Below are positions 22,183-33,617 of a stretch of DNA of 64,000 nucleotides, piece by piece. Position 1 is the first letter of the stretch. Every line of letters starts with the position of its first letter. The stretch comes from Aradus depressus (Eukaryota; Arthropoda; Insecta; Hemiptera; Aradidae). Made by a program: the position numbers and the translations under genes. The notes beneath the pieces are model-generated. The model had not been told where the DNA came from. It did not search any database and saw only the letters and a program-made list of their open reading frames with translations. The stretch is from positions 23,673,079-23,737,078 of the forward strand of contig OY759215.1 of assembly GCA_963662175.1 (NCBI GenBank), read 5' to 3'.

Positions 22183-23030
22183 TTTTTTTTTTTTTTTTTA
22201 AATTTATTTATTGACAACAGCTCAATTACAAGCTATACTGTCATGTGAAAACAACAAGGAATCAACAGTAAAAATCATAAGTACAGTAATGAATTGTAAA
22301 GAAAAAATAAATAAATAAATAAAAAATAAATAAATAAAATGACTATTTCAATGTCTTTAAGAAAGTCTATTAGTTGTTTATATTTGTCTTTGACGGGGTT
22401 CTTGAGGCAAACCTGCAGGGTGTCCGTCCGGTTGAGGTCTGGATACTTTCGTCTCGTCTCCTCCTACTTCAGACACCTCATTATCACATGGTCCATATCC
22501 TCTGTGCTGCCGCACCGGTCGCACTGAGAACTATTACTCACCTTGATGATATGGAGGTTTCTGTTGACACGCCCGTGGTTCGTCCGAAGCCTGCTCAACT
22601 GAACTACGTACCGACGACGCAAGCCCATTTCCTGGAACCATGGTTTTAGATCTACCGTCTTTTGAACAGCATAGTGCTCTCTTCCTTTTGACGTAGATTC
22701 TTCAACGTATGCTTGTTGCCAGTTCTGCGTAACAACCTTCCTTAAACAGCGTCTTGCATCTCGTGGAGGTAGCTGTATTTGAGCATGTTCACCGACATCT
22801 GTTGCAGCTTCTTTGGCAGCGGAGTCTGCCAGTTCGTTGCCCTGAAGGCCTACGTGTCCGGGGATCCACTGAAGCACAATCTTATGCGTTGTTTTGTTTG
22901 TTATAAATCTATTAACTACTTGGCATAGAATGTGATCGGTGAGACCCCTGGCCCGGTGGAAGTTGTTTAAGCTGAGGATGGCGGACTTTGAGTCCGTTAA
23001 AAAAACAACATCATCCTGTATGTGAATAGC
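22183..23030 (-). mobile_element. 5'-truncated non-LTR retrotransposon with RNase H region and TSD
   Basis: Minus strand, from 23030: an RNase H domain (VVFLTDSKSAILSL, then VLQWIPGHVGLQGNELADSA), then a basic linker and the terminal zinc-knuckle block SQCDRCGSTEDMDHVIMRCL. It is 5'-truncated in the RNase H domain. A poly-A tail (poly-T on the plus strand, 22183-22200) ends it. The direct duplication AATTTATAATT flanks it at 22172-22182 and 23031-23041, so the insertion is clean and fairly recent. The frame 22464-22877 is open, but the copy has no reverse transcriptase. Confidence 0.85.
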
Positions 23031-23265
23031 AATTTATAATTGTATCTACTATATTTAATAGTATGATGATGTTTATATTAACTTATTTCCTATACTAATA
23101 ATTGTATTACTAATCACATGTGTGTCCGACAGTAAGATTCAATAATTGTTTATAGGTATACCTAATTCATAAAGTATCTCCAAAATAGTTCTCGCCTCAT
23201 ACAGTGGCTGGTAGTGCTAAAAGAAGCCAACCTAATGTCGAGAATATCCTTCTCGTAGCTAAGGG

Positions 23266-23525
23266 CGCCGAGGTAGCGTGCTTGCCTACCGAGCTCAAGA
23301 TCGCTCGTTCTAAACCCGGCCGAGGCTCTTAGGTTTTTATCGGGGAGGTGAAAATACCTTGAGCACGCCGTCCTTCAGATAGAACGTTAAGCGATGTTGA
23401 ATAAACCAAGGTAGGTAAAATTTAGGACCCTCGCAGTAGAGTCGGGCTTAGGTCCTCCAAGGCGACGAAAGAGTAGGCAGTATGACCTCGTAGCTATTGC
23501 CCAGGCATGAATCATAATAACTAAC
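23266..23525 (+). mobile_element. SINE family 1 copy
   Basis: Plus orientation: GGGCGCCGAGGTAGCGTGC head, gagctcaagatcgctcgttctaaac B-box region (box mutated), body and a tail ending atcataataactaact. Part of the centre is deleted relative to 60965-61307. Confidence 0.75.
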
Positions 23526-24559
23526 TCCTTCTCAGGTAATATTATGATTTTATTAATAGTTCATATTTTCAGAATGGGAATTTAGTCTTCTCGTTTTTCT
23601 CATGTTTTAGGCCCATTTTAAATACTAGGTAAATGTGCCTCCTCACTTCCTTTCCTGCAGAATATTTATTAAAAGGGAGTGCCTCCGCTGCCGTCGCCGG
23701 CAACCAAAATAACAGCTAACAGCAACTGGCACCGCCGGCTCCTGAGGAAAATAACGCATGGCTGCCGGCAGTCTTGTGACCACCCTCTCGACGAACAGCC
23801 AGGTAACCTTCACCAACTCTTTGTTTACATAGTTCACACTTGTTATATTGTAAGTGTAAAACTAGAAAATGATAGTTAAAGACTAATATTCGTCCTATAA
23901 TGAGTTCACAGATGTCTTAACTGCTTACAAAAATGCATATTGAATTAGAGATGCACGAACGATAAATAATCAAAGGAAGAGGTTTCCTGATGCAGTAAAT
24001 AAAGTGAATGACTCTCAAATATTATTGTATTAGATTAAAATGCGTGAAAGAGTCTAAAAATGAGGATTCGTCAAGAAAATGCACAACCTAAAAGCAAGAT
24101 TACAAAGTGACGATATTTGTTCGGGTAAGTGAATGTCAGCAGTACCTTTCAGTTACCGAATTAAATGACAACCACAAGCATGCTCCCCCATGGGGTTTCT
24201 CTTATCAGTGAACCTGGACTGTTTCACTAAAGGGACCGACGGGAGGATCAACATTTTTTTTCTTCGGATACATCATCTGGATTTTTGAAATTCTTACTGT
24301 GCTTTACAGTTTTATGCTCTAATCCTAGATTATTTCATTCAATATTAAGTTACATTTTTTTTTAAATTGGAATATTTTATTATGCATATTTACAATCGGT
24401 ACAGACCATAAGTAAATTTGTTGACAGTAGGTAATGGAACAATACATGTACAATGAGAAAAAAAAATAAAAGAAAATAAATAATAATTTCAAAAAAATAA
24501 TAAAAATGCCTCCGTGAAGTATATATATATATATATATTTTTTCCTTCCCCCGACTTAA
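23526..24559. other. Spacer with a GC-rich patch, no gene supported
   Basis: A GC-rich patch at 23680-23805 sits between an acceptor-like CTGCAG and a donor-like CAG-GTAACC, but every frame across it carries a stop, so I do not call an exon. The rest is AT-rich. Confidence 0.4.
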
Positions 24560-24760
24560 TATTAATGTATTCATGTTGTTGACGGTCATGCGAATTATGT
24601 TAACAAATTGGACCCGATACGGAATAATTACCGCCGATTTGTCTGGAAATGAATAGGTGTCGCCCATGTGGGCTTCTGGACTCATATATAAAATTGATAC
24701 AATTCTATCAGAAGTTATCGAGTTCACAGATACACAGAGAGACAGGACATTATTTTTTCC
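24560..24760 (+). repeat. Copy of dispersed repeat family X
   Basis: It contains the family blocks gccgatttgtctggaaatg, aggtgtcgcc, ttgatacaattctatcagaagttatcg and ttcacagatacacagagagacag. Confidence 0.6.
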
Positions 24761-24902
24761 TTTATAAACGAATTATAAGGGAAGTCAGTTTGAATTTTGA
24801 AACTTTATATCTTACCGGCAGCCATGGCGGGAACCGTGGCGCCGGTATCCGCAAAGGGATGCAGCTGCTGACAATCATAATTGAATGCCTCTCCTGCCGG
24901 CG

Positions 24903-24943
24903 CACAGTGGGCCAGATCCCGAATCTAGCGAGTCAAAAGTCCG
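24903..24943. repeat. Left TIR of the Transib-like element (RSS-like)
   Basis: Heptamer CACAGTG, 23-base spacer, then TCAAAAGTC. Preceded by CGGCG. Confidence 0.85.
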
Positions 24944-25165
24944 GTGAATAAGTTACTGATAAATTATTATTTTTCAATCATTGAGAAGGGCATAAAAAGG
25001 CAGAAAAATAACGAATAACACTATGGTTGGTCAATTACTTTTTTAGTTGGTTATTATAATTAGATCGACCAGTCTCTCAAACCAAAATCACTAACAGAAT
25101 GGTTGTCTTCACTGCTAATTTCTGCCGAAATCGTTGTTGAAATTAAGAGTAACCGTCTTACTTTT

Positions 25166-25723
25166 TCACTTATACCAGTTTTTTTTGGTAGGCAGTGTTC
25201 TGAGGGAGCCAATAAAAGGATCAGACAAAATGAGCAGGTTGTTTAAAATGTTAGTTAGTAGAAAATGGATCCATTTCATTTTTCTAGAAAAGTGTTCCCT
25301 CAACCTTTTTATCTCCTTATGTTGGCTTTCTTGAGCGTCTTCGGCCAACTGTCCGAAGGTATTAGAAAATGTTTGATAACAGCACTCCCATGTATAAGTA
25401 TTATGAACACTGACAGGCATGGTGTATCAATCATACAGCAAGACGTACCTACGATCAGTTTCTGCAGCGAAAGTTTCAAAAGCTTCCAAATAAATATCAT
25501 ACCCTGATGAGAAAGCCTGTAGGAGTATGCTAAACCTTTCGATTAATTCTTCATCCACGCCAGTAATTTCAGCTGTTAAGGAAGGATTTTGGAGAAACCT
25601 TCGAGCTGCATTGCCATCATTTGTATTGCCACCTCCTTGCTTTGGCGTATCAATAGCTGCCGAGTCCACATTTTTTCTTCGTATATTCAAAAAGGAATGT
25701 AATTTGTTCGAGGGTATTTCCAA
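25166..25723 (-). pseudogene. Transib-like transposase C-terminal region, frameshifted
   Basis: Three overlapping minus-strand frames read on from one another. 25723-25427 gives a GGGNTNDGNAARRFLQNP block, then ELIERFSILLQAFSSGYD. The next frame gives SVFIILIHGSAVIKHFLIP. The third, down to 25166, gives FGQLAEDAQESQHKEIKRLR, then LNNLLILSDPFIGSLR. The HK or HG-containing helix followed by the acidic AEDAQES and basic KRLRE block has the same order and spacing as the end of the RAG1 catalytic core (helix, then the Glu-bearing loop, then a basic helix). By hand alignment the catalytic Glu position is Asp here. At least two frameshifts make it a pseudogene. The N-terminal part and most of the catalytic core are not recognisable. 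Confidence 0.65.
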
Positions 25724-26294
25724 TAGGACGATTTCTGGCTCTCAACACATCGTACAACTAACTCCCTTCTGCATATAGACATTTTCACACCTGCAGTTAC
25801 AAATATGATAACATTAATGAAAAAAAAAAAAAAACGGGGCAAAACGGGTCGTAAAATTTAGTGCCATTCTATTATCTACTAGTCAACAAACAAAAATAAT
25901 GAACGTTTACGAGGTACTGAGGGGTACGAAAGAAGTTACGGCTTTCTGAACTAGAATGAACTTTTTTTTTTAAACGTGCAATATTCTTGTGACCCTTCGA
26001 ACACTTTGTGACTGACTTAAGACCAAACAAAAATTGCTAAGATTTTCCTTTTTGATTGCCTTCCATGGAAGAATAATGAAGAAAAAATCAGTAATGTTCG
26101 GAAGCGATACTGACAGGTAAGTGATCGAGTAAAACTACCTCGCCTCCAAGATAATACGGCTGTTTGCGTGGTTTGTTTATTTCGTCGCTGCGCTGTATTG
26201 ACTTCGTCCTCTCTAATTCCCTTTGTTTATTTCTCTCTCACATACTACTTGTTGAACCAGGTTGTTTTCTTCCCGAAATCTCTCACTTCATTTT

Positions 26295-26335
26295 CGGACT
26301 TTTGTCTAGCTAGATTTGGGATCTGGCCCACTGTG
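26295..26335. repeat. Right TIR of the Transib-like element (RSS-like)
   Basis: In reverse complement: heptamer CACAGTG, 23-base spacer, then ACAAAAGTC. Followed by CGGCG. Confidence 0.85.
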
Positions 26336-26340
26336 CGGCG

Positions 26341-26984
26341 CCGGCAACGATTACGGTCGGAGGCACAGTTAATTTTTTTTTTAAATCCTTACATAATTGA
26401 AAAACGTTCATGATTTATTTATATAAAATGTCACAATTGATGATGGTAATGAGCTGAGTTGAGGATGAGGTATTGTGCGGAGAGCTATGTATGACAGCCT
26501 GGTCTGAAGATGACTAACGATGAGGAAGGTAGTGAGGTAATTAGTAGAGTGTGACGTGCTCGAGGGAGGAGTGACGTCACTCACCTCTCCACATATCCTT
26601 GAGACCCCTATCTACTTCCCTCCAGCTGATAGTTCACCTTTCACTTCCTGTAGAACTACTCAGTAGATCAGAGAATATAATCTGAATCTATGAATACTGG
26701 GCTTGGCATTAAGAGGGGGGGGGGGATATAGTCGATGCCATGGTATACTTCAATACAAGCCTGACTATAGAATCCAATATGGCGGTCTGAGGTTGTCCTT
26801 CCCTTCACAATATTCCTTCTTCTTCAATTTTATCTTTTTTTATTTATATATAGGTTAATAAAATTATTTAACATGAGCGCTAAGTGCTAAGATGAGATAT
26901 TTCAGTAGGATTTGGCAGAGGCATTTAAAAAATAGCCTGTCTAAGCTATACTTAGCTTCTAGAAAACAATATAAACAATAACAA
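26341..26984. other. Spacer, no gene seen
   Basis: Contains a nine-G run near 26716. No open frame or repeat was recognised. Confidence 0.4.
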
Positions 26985-27230
26985 TTTTTTTTTTTTTTTT
27001 TTCAACAACTGTTGGTTGTGAATAGGATTTTTTTTTTCTTTTTTTATGGTGCATATTAACCATGTCAATGTGTTATCTAGTTATTTACAACATCCATGGC
27101 CCCGGGAGGGAGTTCTATCTACGAACTAAAACTCACTCCCGGACGGGATTCGAACCCGCAAACCATGGTGAGACCATGCGACCAAAGCCCTACGCTCTAG
27201 CCCGCACGGCCACCATGGCTCCCAATAACA
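26985..27230 (-). mobile_element. tRNA-derived SINE, family 2
   Basis: On the minus strand it starts GGAGCCATGGTGGCCGTGCG, has a gggttcgaatcccgtccggga B-box region near 27150, a body with GGCCATGGATGTTGTAAATA, and a tail with tcctattcacaaccaacag, ttgttg and poly-A (poly-T on the plus strand, 26985-27002). The same element in plus orientation is at 38292-38528. A short direct match CAATAACAA on both sides may be its target duplication. Confidence 0.75.
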
Positions 27231-27280
27231 AATTTTAAACTTCACCTAAAAACCTTCAAAATAATTTTTTTTAAATAAAA

Positions 27281-27610
27281 AATCGCTGTTCATATTCAAA
27301 AACATTATCTGATACATTCATTTTTATTTTTTTGTCAGAATTCCTCCACAGAATCCTATTTAAGGTCTGTGAAGTCTACCTTTTAATCATTATTTTTTAT
27401 ATATTTATTTATTTTTCTTGTTTTTTCTTTTAAGTATTTTTATTATCATTTCTTTATTTTTTCATATTTATAATTGTTATTGTTATTTTTTTCTCTCTTT
27501 TCTATATTTCGCACATTGTGGACCTGAGGAAAGGGTGAAAGAACGAACGGAAATGTCTTGAAAAAAACTTCCGGAAAAATTATAAAAAAATTATTATCTT
27601 AATTGTATTA
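27281..27610 (+). repeat. Repeat family Y, undisrupted copy
   Basis: It matches 31981-33050 in its two halves: the left block AAAAACATTATCTGATACAT, then cagaattcctccaca, and the right block CACATTGTGGACCTGAGG, then a cggaaatg and cttccgga stretch. In the other copy these halves are separated by an inserted retroposon. Confidence 0.65.
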
Positions 27611-27941
27611 AAAAATGTATCTACTGTATTTATTAATGTTATTATTTTTGTAAAATTATGTAATCAGCAGCTCAGCCTTGTTTCCATGCGGTAAAGGGTC
27701 AAAACAGTGTCTATGACTGAACAGAAGAAACAATCACAAATACAGCTCACTGATAAAAATGAACGATACAATATTAGTGTTTATCTCTTTCTAATGACGT
27801 TGTCCATGTATTTTAAAATATGAAATAATAACTCGTAACGTAACATAATCAAATGTTTACCTCTGTTTCATATTTTTAATAATTAAAAAAAATATAGTTT
27901 AAGCTTCGTAACAAAAAAAATATATATATATAATATCTACG

Positions 27942-28045
27942 AGGGCGCCGATAGCTCAGTGGTATGCGTGCTTGTCTTCTGAGCTCAACAACGTGGGTTC
28001 GAAACGCGACCGAGGCCCTTAGTTTATTTTATCTCGCAGATTAGA
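27942..28045 (+). mobile_element. SINE family 1, head-only fragment
   Basis: GGGCGCCGATAGCTCAGTGG is the clearest A box in the window, and GGGTTCGAAAC is a good B box. The match to the family ends at tttatctcgcaga. The anticodon arm is not a good tRNA, so this is a SINE head and not a functional tRNA gene. Confidence 0.75.
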
Positions 28046-29019
28046 GAGGATTCTACTTGCCGTTCCTTTCGACCGATCAGGCTACAGGCAATCTTTTTTT
28101 GGTCATGGCCTGATAGATTTTAAAAGTATGATCTATCATTTAAAAAATATTTTTAAGAAAATTCGAAAAACGTTCTTATAATATTTTTTTTTAGTTGTTG
28201 CAATGCCTTTTAGAATTAAAGAAAAAAAATCTCTCAGGATCAGTCATTGTATGAAAGTATTATGAATCTTAAAGATGCAGGAAAGCAGAAAAATTAAAAA
28301 GAAAATTCGTTAAACTTCAGCACCTTACCTACATGTATTTTCTCGGGCGGCAGATGAGAAATGAAAAATTATGCACAGACGGCAAAAAAAGTTGATGACA
28401 ATCTTACTTGACAGCTGCTTCATGAATAGAAATTGAAAAATAATAAGGAACTTGTATCCTTTTTATAAACTGTTTTAATTTGACACTCGGAAGAGAATTT
28501 GAAAACACAATCTAAAGCGTTGGGCGCCCGGAGGACAAGATGGCGACACCGATTGATAGGAATGCAATTATTAGGAGTGCAGCGGAACTGATCTTTTATT
28601 TGAAAAGGCATATTCTAGCTCAGACTTATTGGACAGTTTTTAGACACATTTGTCTCCATATATAAACCTGTGTCAATATCTGAGGGTCTTTGACTTAAGG
28701 AAATACAACTTAATTTTAATTCAAATCTTATTCACTAGTTAATAGTGAATATAAATAAAATTCTTAATATTCTCAAGTTTGTAATTCAATATTTTGCGGT
28801 AATTCATAGCAGAGATTTATCCCCATCAAAAGTAGGTAATTTCTTGTATACTTGCGCAGGCAGGGTTAGCTATGTATATCCTCTGAACAATTTTATCCAA
28901 ACCAAAGATAATTTATTTACATTTAGTTTCTTACGTACCGAATATATATTTTGTTTATTTGCTTTTTATTATATTATATATAGAGAGCACTAAATATGCT
29001 TAATAATAGTGCCATTATT
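28046..29019. other. AT-rich spacer, no gene supported
   Basis: A 43-codon frame from 28540 (MATPIDRNAIIRSAAEL) is open but unrecognised, with no splice or repeat context. No other feature. Confidence 0.35.
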
Positions 29020-29200
29020 GTTAGATAAAGCCACGACGTCTCAAGCGGGCATGGCAGAGGGACCTCCTCCAAGATTAGCCTGGACTTCTCCTTGGTCTCG
29101 TACTTCAGCAGTACAGCCACACACTTGCCACCGCTCAACATCACAATTACTAGTGACAAATGTTCTGTCGTAAATATGAAAAAAAATAAAAATATATAAG
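29020..29200 (+). mobile_element. 3' end fragment of a Jockey element
   Basis: The segment agcgggcatggcagaggg, then tagcctggactt and tacttcagcagta matches the 3' part of the element at 15972-16735 (there inverted) and ends in an A-rich tail. Only about 180 bp survive. Confidence 0.65.
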
Positions 29201-29494
29201 TATATACTTTTAGACCTAAATTCTAAATTTAGAGCTTAATTTGCAGCTGACTCGTGAAGTTGAGTTGATCAGAAACCTTACTTTACAATATATACTTACT
29301 TTATATGAATGAAGGATTTAAAATGGTGAGTGATTTCAACAAAAAAAGTTAAATTACTTTTAAAATAAGGGTTTAAATTATATCAAATCCATAGTTTTAA
29401 TATCCTGATGAAATCTTTCACCTTGTTCCTCACTGGTATCTCATAATTTTTCAGGAAAACGGTCTAAGTGACTGTGTAAATAGTGCACCTTAAT

Positions 29495-30190
29495 ACTCAT
29501 GTTACACCCAAGGGGTTTGAAACATAGTTTTCAGCTTTGCGTTTGCTCAGAAAATTTTCGACAACTGCAACAAATGAAGTCCACGCTTTTCGCTCAACCT
29601 CATTCATCGAATTTACGAAGGCAGGAACCTTAATAAGTTGTCTTATTTGTGGGCCGTCAAATATTCCTGCTTTAATTTTTTCCGTACTCAACTGAGGAAT
29701 TTTTGCCCCTATATATGGAAAGCATGATCCGTTCTTATCAAGAGCCTTCACAAACTGCTTCATAAGGCCCTGCTTGATATGCAGTGGAGGAAAGATGATT
29801 TTGTCTCGTTCAACTAAGGGGTCGTTAATGACATTCCTTTCCCAACGTCCAGTAGTGGTGTGTTATGTCTCTGCCATCCCAGAGGCACAAGAAGCAAGCA
29901 TATTTGGTATGTCCACTTTGCTGTCCAAGGAGAAAGTTTACCATTTTTAAGTCCCCACAAATCACCCATTGATGTTCATGATACTTTATCTTCTCCAAGA
30001 CCAAAGCTATACTGTTATATTCTTCTTTCATTTTCGTTGAGTGAGCAATTGGTATTGCTCCATATTTGTTCCCATTGTGTAGAAGGCCATATTTCAAAGT
30101 TTGCTTTGACCTGTCAATAAATAGGGACCAATCATAGGAAAATATTCAGGAAGACCCACATTTTTTCCAGGAGTCCTCTAATTTCGTGAC
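29495..30190 (-). pseudogene. Fragment of an unnamed transposon-like protein common in arthropod genomes
   Basis: On the minus strand, from about 30130, the frame reads SLFIDRSKQTLKYGLLHNGN, then QWVICGDLKMVNFLLGQQSG and KYACFLCLWDGRD. After a frameshift near 29830 it continues DKIIFPPLHIKQGLMKQFVK, then IFDGPQIRQL and AENYVS, ending at 29497. I recognise this string order as a protein that recurs in many copies in arthropod genomes, usually labelled uncharacterised. The FLCLWD segment suggests a small zinc-binding site. Both ends are missing. I cannot assign a superfamily. Confidence 0.55.
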
Positions 30191-31654
30191 AAAATAAAAG
30201 ATCTAAAAAATTAGAGCAGATAGAGAAAAACTGATTTCATATTTAGATTCAGCGCCCTAAATATAATAAAATCAATTCTAAAATCCTAGGCACCAAAAAA
30301 ATTTTTTTTTTTTTGTAGGCCTATTTTATATAACTTCTCGTATAATCAATTATATAAATTTTTTTCTTCTTGATTTGGCTCGTGCGAAAACATCAATGAT
30401 ATTATCATAATCAATTTCTTGTACCAACTGTGGACAATAATGGAAGTGCATTAACTCTGTCTTGATCCATACTTGCACGCAAATAGTTTTTTACCCTTTT
30501 TAACGTGAAAAATTATCGTTGTCCAGAACAATTCATTGAGGGAATACCAAAGCAATATCTATATTATGATAAATCTTGCAAAGATCACATGAATGCAACT
30601 TTTAGTTGTCCTTCAAATTTTGGCGCCCTGTCCTTGGATTTAGGCCCGGGCCTCGCGGACCTATGCCTAAATCCATCGCTGCCTGTACTACATATAGCTA
30701 TAGAAGTGAAGGGGTGTCTGTGACAAAACCGTTTAGTCAATTTATATATATTTTATTGAAAGTCATCTAAGGGACTTAAGGAAAACTGTAAGTACATAAT
30801 ATATAGAAAACCATTTCTCATTATTTTTCAATAAAAGAAAATAGCGGGAAATATTCTTTAATTGGTGCCGTCGGAAAATAGAGTTCGTTCCTACTTATTA
30901 AAACTTCATTATAGGCAATTCCCATGCTGATCTTGAAATGATGATTCAATAAATGTCTGGTCGAGGGGTGGGCGGAGAGGAGGTGGGTCACATATGAGTG
31001 TAGATTGGGAGCTGTCACATATGAGGCAGGAAGGATCACATGGGAGCTCCTCCAAGCTCCTGGCAGCCTGATGGCCGTATGTGGAGGACTCACTCTACCG
31101 GCCCATCCGCCACCCTCCCTGCTACCATGTCATCCGCATCCAGGAGAGTCTTCAGTTTATAACTGGAGAGGTGGATCCCCATTTTTTTGTGGAGAAGCGA
31201 TTTTGTTTTTTTATACATTTAATGAAAATATTTGAACGCAACATAGCCCAATATCTATCCGAAGGACACCGTGCTCAATGTTTTTATATATAACTAACTA
31301 CCTGATGATTTAACTCTACATACTCGTACATATATAGTAGTATACATATTACTTGTTTTACAATCCCTGATCAAAAATGAAAATGCCCGATAAAATGAAT
31401 ATAACGACATGAACTCAAATAAACTAATAACTGACGATGTAAACACAAATGTATGAACACAAGTCAGTGCAGTTTCAAAAACATTCTAGAATATCGATTT
31501 AGCCTTTTTTGAGTTTCGAGTTTTTGACGAATTTTTGATGTTCTACATTAAGATAGCATAAAATACATACCATTGTAGCAATCTTAACATAAATTTATGG
31601 AATAAGAGGCTATAACTAGTGAGGATAAAATCGACCACAAGCTTCTCCTCCGTC
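30191..31654. other. Gene-poor stretch
   Basis: An unrecognised 72-codon frame is at 30505-30723, and a GC-rich patch at 30960-31150 has no frame that I can name. No gene supported. Confidence 0.35.
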
Positions 31655-31940
31655 TTTTAACGAAGAGATCATATTGCCTACTACCAGAGCGCTCATTGGT
31701 TACTCTGGTGGACGTGAGCTCGACTCTACTATGGAAGTCCTAAATTTTGCTTTTTTATTCATCTAGGGTAGGGGTCATCGGGTAGCTGACATCGTACAGG
31801 CTCTGGACCATCGCTTAACGTCCCATCTGAAGGACGGCGTGCTTAAGTTTATTTTATCTCCCAGATATAATAAACTAAGGGCCTCTGTCGGGTTTCGCGA
31901 TTTGAGCTCTGTAAGCAAGGACGCATACCACTGAGACTCA
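31655..31940 (-). mobile_element. SINE family 1 copy
   Basis: Reverse orientation: tail tcatattgcctactaccagag, body CGTCCCATCTGAAGGACGGC, B-box region near 31890 and A-box remnant tgcgtccttgc/cagtgg near 31920-31935. Confidence 0.75.
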
Positions 31941-31980
31941 AATAGTTATACATCCAATTTATTGAATCACAATAAAGAAT

Positions 31981-32856
31981 CGTGCTTCATATCCAAAAAC
32001 ATTATTGGATACAAAGCTTTCATTTTTATTTTTTGGGGAGAATTCCTCCACACCTTAAAGGTCAGTCCAATGTACGTTATTGTTTTATTTATTCATTTAT
32101 AATTTTTTATTTATTTAGACTTTTTTATACATTAATTTACATCTCCGCTCTTCAGAGTATCCAACAGTTTAACAGCCGCTGCCCCCTAGTATATAAAATA
32201 CAAAAGCTTCTCGGGAATTGCATAAGGGATAGCAAACAAGTGGTTTTTTGCTGGATTCCCTCACACGTGGGTATTGAAGGGAACCATGCTGCGGATAGAA
32301 TGGCAAGGGAAGCAACAGCGCTGCCTGGAGATGGAAGAATAATAACGACAATTCCGGACCTAAAGATCTGCATACGTCACAAAATAAAAGAGAGCTGGAC
32401 CTCTTTGTGGACCAACATGGACCCAACAAATAAGCTTAGGTCCATCAAAGCTAATGTTGACAAATGGCAAAGCTCTGAAAGACAGAATAGACAGGAGGAG
32501 GTATGTCTGATGCGGCTCCGTGTAGGCCACACTCGCCTAACCCATGGTCACCTCATAACCAGGGCGATGGCCCCGGGCTGTGGCGGGTGTGGGCCCTGGC
32601 CTCTCACAGTAAGCCACATCCTGGAGGAGTGCCCTGGATATGAGGAAATACTAAAGGCCATGGGTTTGCATAAAAGGGACCTACATGAGATGCTCGGAGA
32701 CGACAACTCATCTATTGAAGCTGTCCTTAACACGATGAAAACAACACACCTCATAGATCTAATTTAATCGAGTTAAAGGCGTCAAAAATCTTTGTCATTG
32801 GACGCCGATAAATAAAAACTATTCTATTCTATTCTACATTAATTTATAATTGATTA

Positions 32857-32887
<31 letters not shown>

Positions 32888-33050
32888 TTTTTCATATATT
32901 GTTACAGTTACATTGTTTTCTTTCTTTTCTATACCTCCACATTGGGACCTGATGGTGGGACATAAGAACGTCCCGAAACAACGTTGGGATAAAGACACTT
33001 CCGAAGAGTTTTTTTTGAAAAATAGTTATCTTAGTTTTTATTAAATTGAA
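31981..33050 (+). repeat. Repeat family Y copy, split by a retroposon
   Basis: 31981-32130 corresponds to the left half of 27281-27610, and about 32846-33050 to the right half. The right half holds CACATTGGGACCTGATGG with GGGAC...GTCCC and CGAAACAACGTTGGG at 32949-32992, a Penelope-terminus-like motif. Confidence 0.65.
32140..32835 (+). mobile_element. 5'-truncated non-LTR retrotransposon (RNase H end), with TSD
   Basis: The plus strand encodes, in one open frame to 32767, part of an RNase H domain (VVFCWIPSHVGIEGNHAADR), a linker with EEVCLMRLRVGHTRLTHG, and a zinc-knuckle block with CGGCG and HILEECPGY. The 3' end is an ATTCT pentamer tail (32818-32835) instead of poly-A. The 11-bp duplication ACATTAATTTA flanks it at 32129-32139 and 32836-32846. 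It inserted into a copy of repeat family Y. The long open frame suggests it is young, but no reverse transcriptase is present. Confidence 0.85.
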
Positions 33051-33617
33051 AAATGTGTCTACATATTATAAACGTATCTTGTATTAATTTTTTTTTTATA
33101 TACTCATACATTTTTAAGTATTTAATTGTTCAGTTTTTATTAATTTCATTTTACTTTTTTTAATAGTTTTGTTATTACTACTAATCATAGATGTGTTAGA
33201 CTCATAAATGTATAAATTCTTTTGAGCCTATTAACATGTATTGGTTAACGGAAATAAATTTATTATTATTATTAATCAGTCGATTGTTTTTAGCTGGAGA
33301 GCGACAAAGTAGTTGATCAATTCATGCTGCTGAGGACTACATTGTCAGTGATTCTTTGTAGATTTTTTAATAGTTTTTAAAACTTGATTTCCTCCTTAAC
33401 CTTATTTATCGGTATACCACATTCATAGAGTATGAGATATTTTTTTGAAAATAATTACTAGATATATTAAATTATTAAAATGAACACCAAGATAGAGCGT
33501 GCATTTCATTTCTTATACATCCTTTATATCTTCAAACGTGGGAGCGCTTCTCATCTTTATAGGATGATATAGATAGAAAGAGATGCAAGAATCTTGGAAA
33601 CAGAAGAAACTAATTTG
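33051..33617. other. AT-rich spacer downstream of the aminotransferase
   Basis: No gene seen. It includes the 3' flank of the minus-strand gene; no poly-A tract or duplication marks it as a recent retrocopy. Confidence 0.4.

Larger units (their letters stand above)
24903..26335. mobile_element. Transib-like (RAG1-related) DNA transposon, degenerate
   Basis: The element has 41-bp terminal inverted repeats (24903-24943 and 26295-26335, three mismatches) starting CACAGTGGGCCAGATCCC. The first seven bases, CACAGTG, equal the heptamer of V(D)J recombination signals. At both ends a 23-base spacer leads to TCAAAAGTC or ACAAAAGTC, close to the nonamer. Flanking bases are a direct 5-bp duplication CGGCG (24898-24902 and 26336-26340), and GC-rich 5-bp duplications of CGNCG type are the Transib signature. 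The minus-strand coding remnant inside agrees with this. Superfamily assignment is inference from these three agreeing features. Confidence 0.8.

Noticed and set aside
23661..23802. GC-rich segment between an acceptor-like CTGCAG and a donor-like CAG-GTAACC
   Set aside because: All three frames contain stops between those sites, so it cannot be an internal coding exon.
27942..28020. Possible functional tRNA gene with good A and B boxes
   Set aside because: The acceptor and anticodon arms do not pair convincingly, and the sequence continues into the SINE family body; it is a SINE head.
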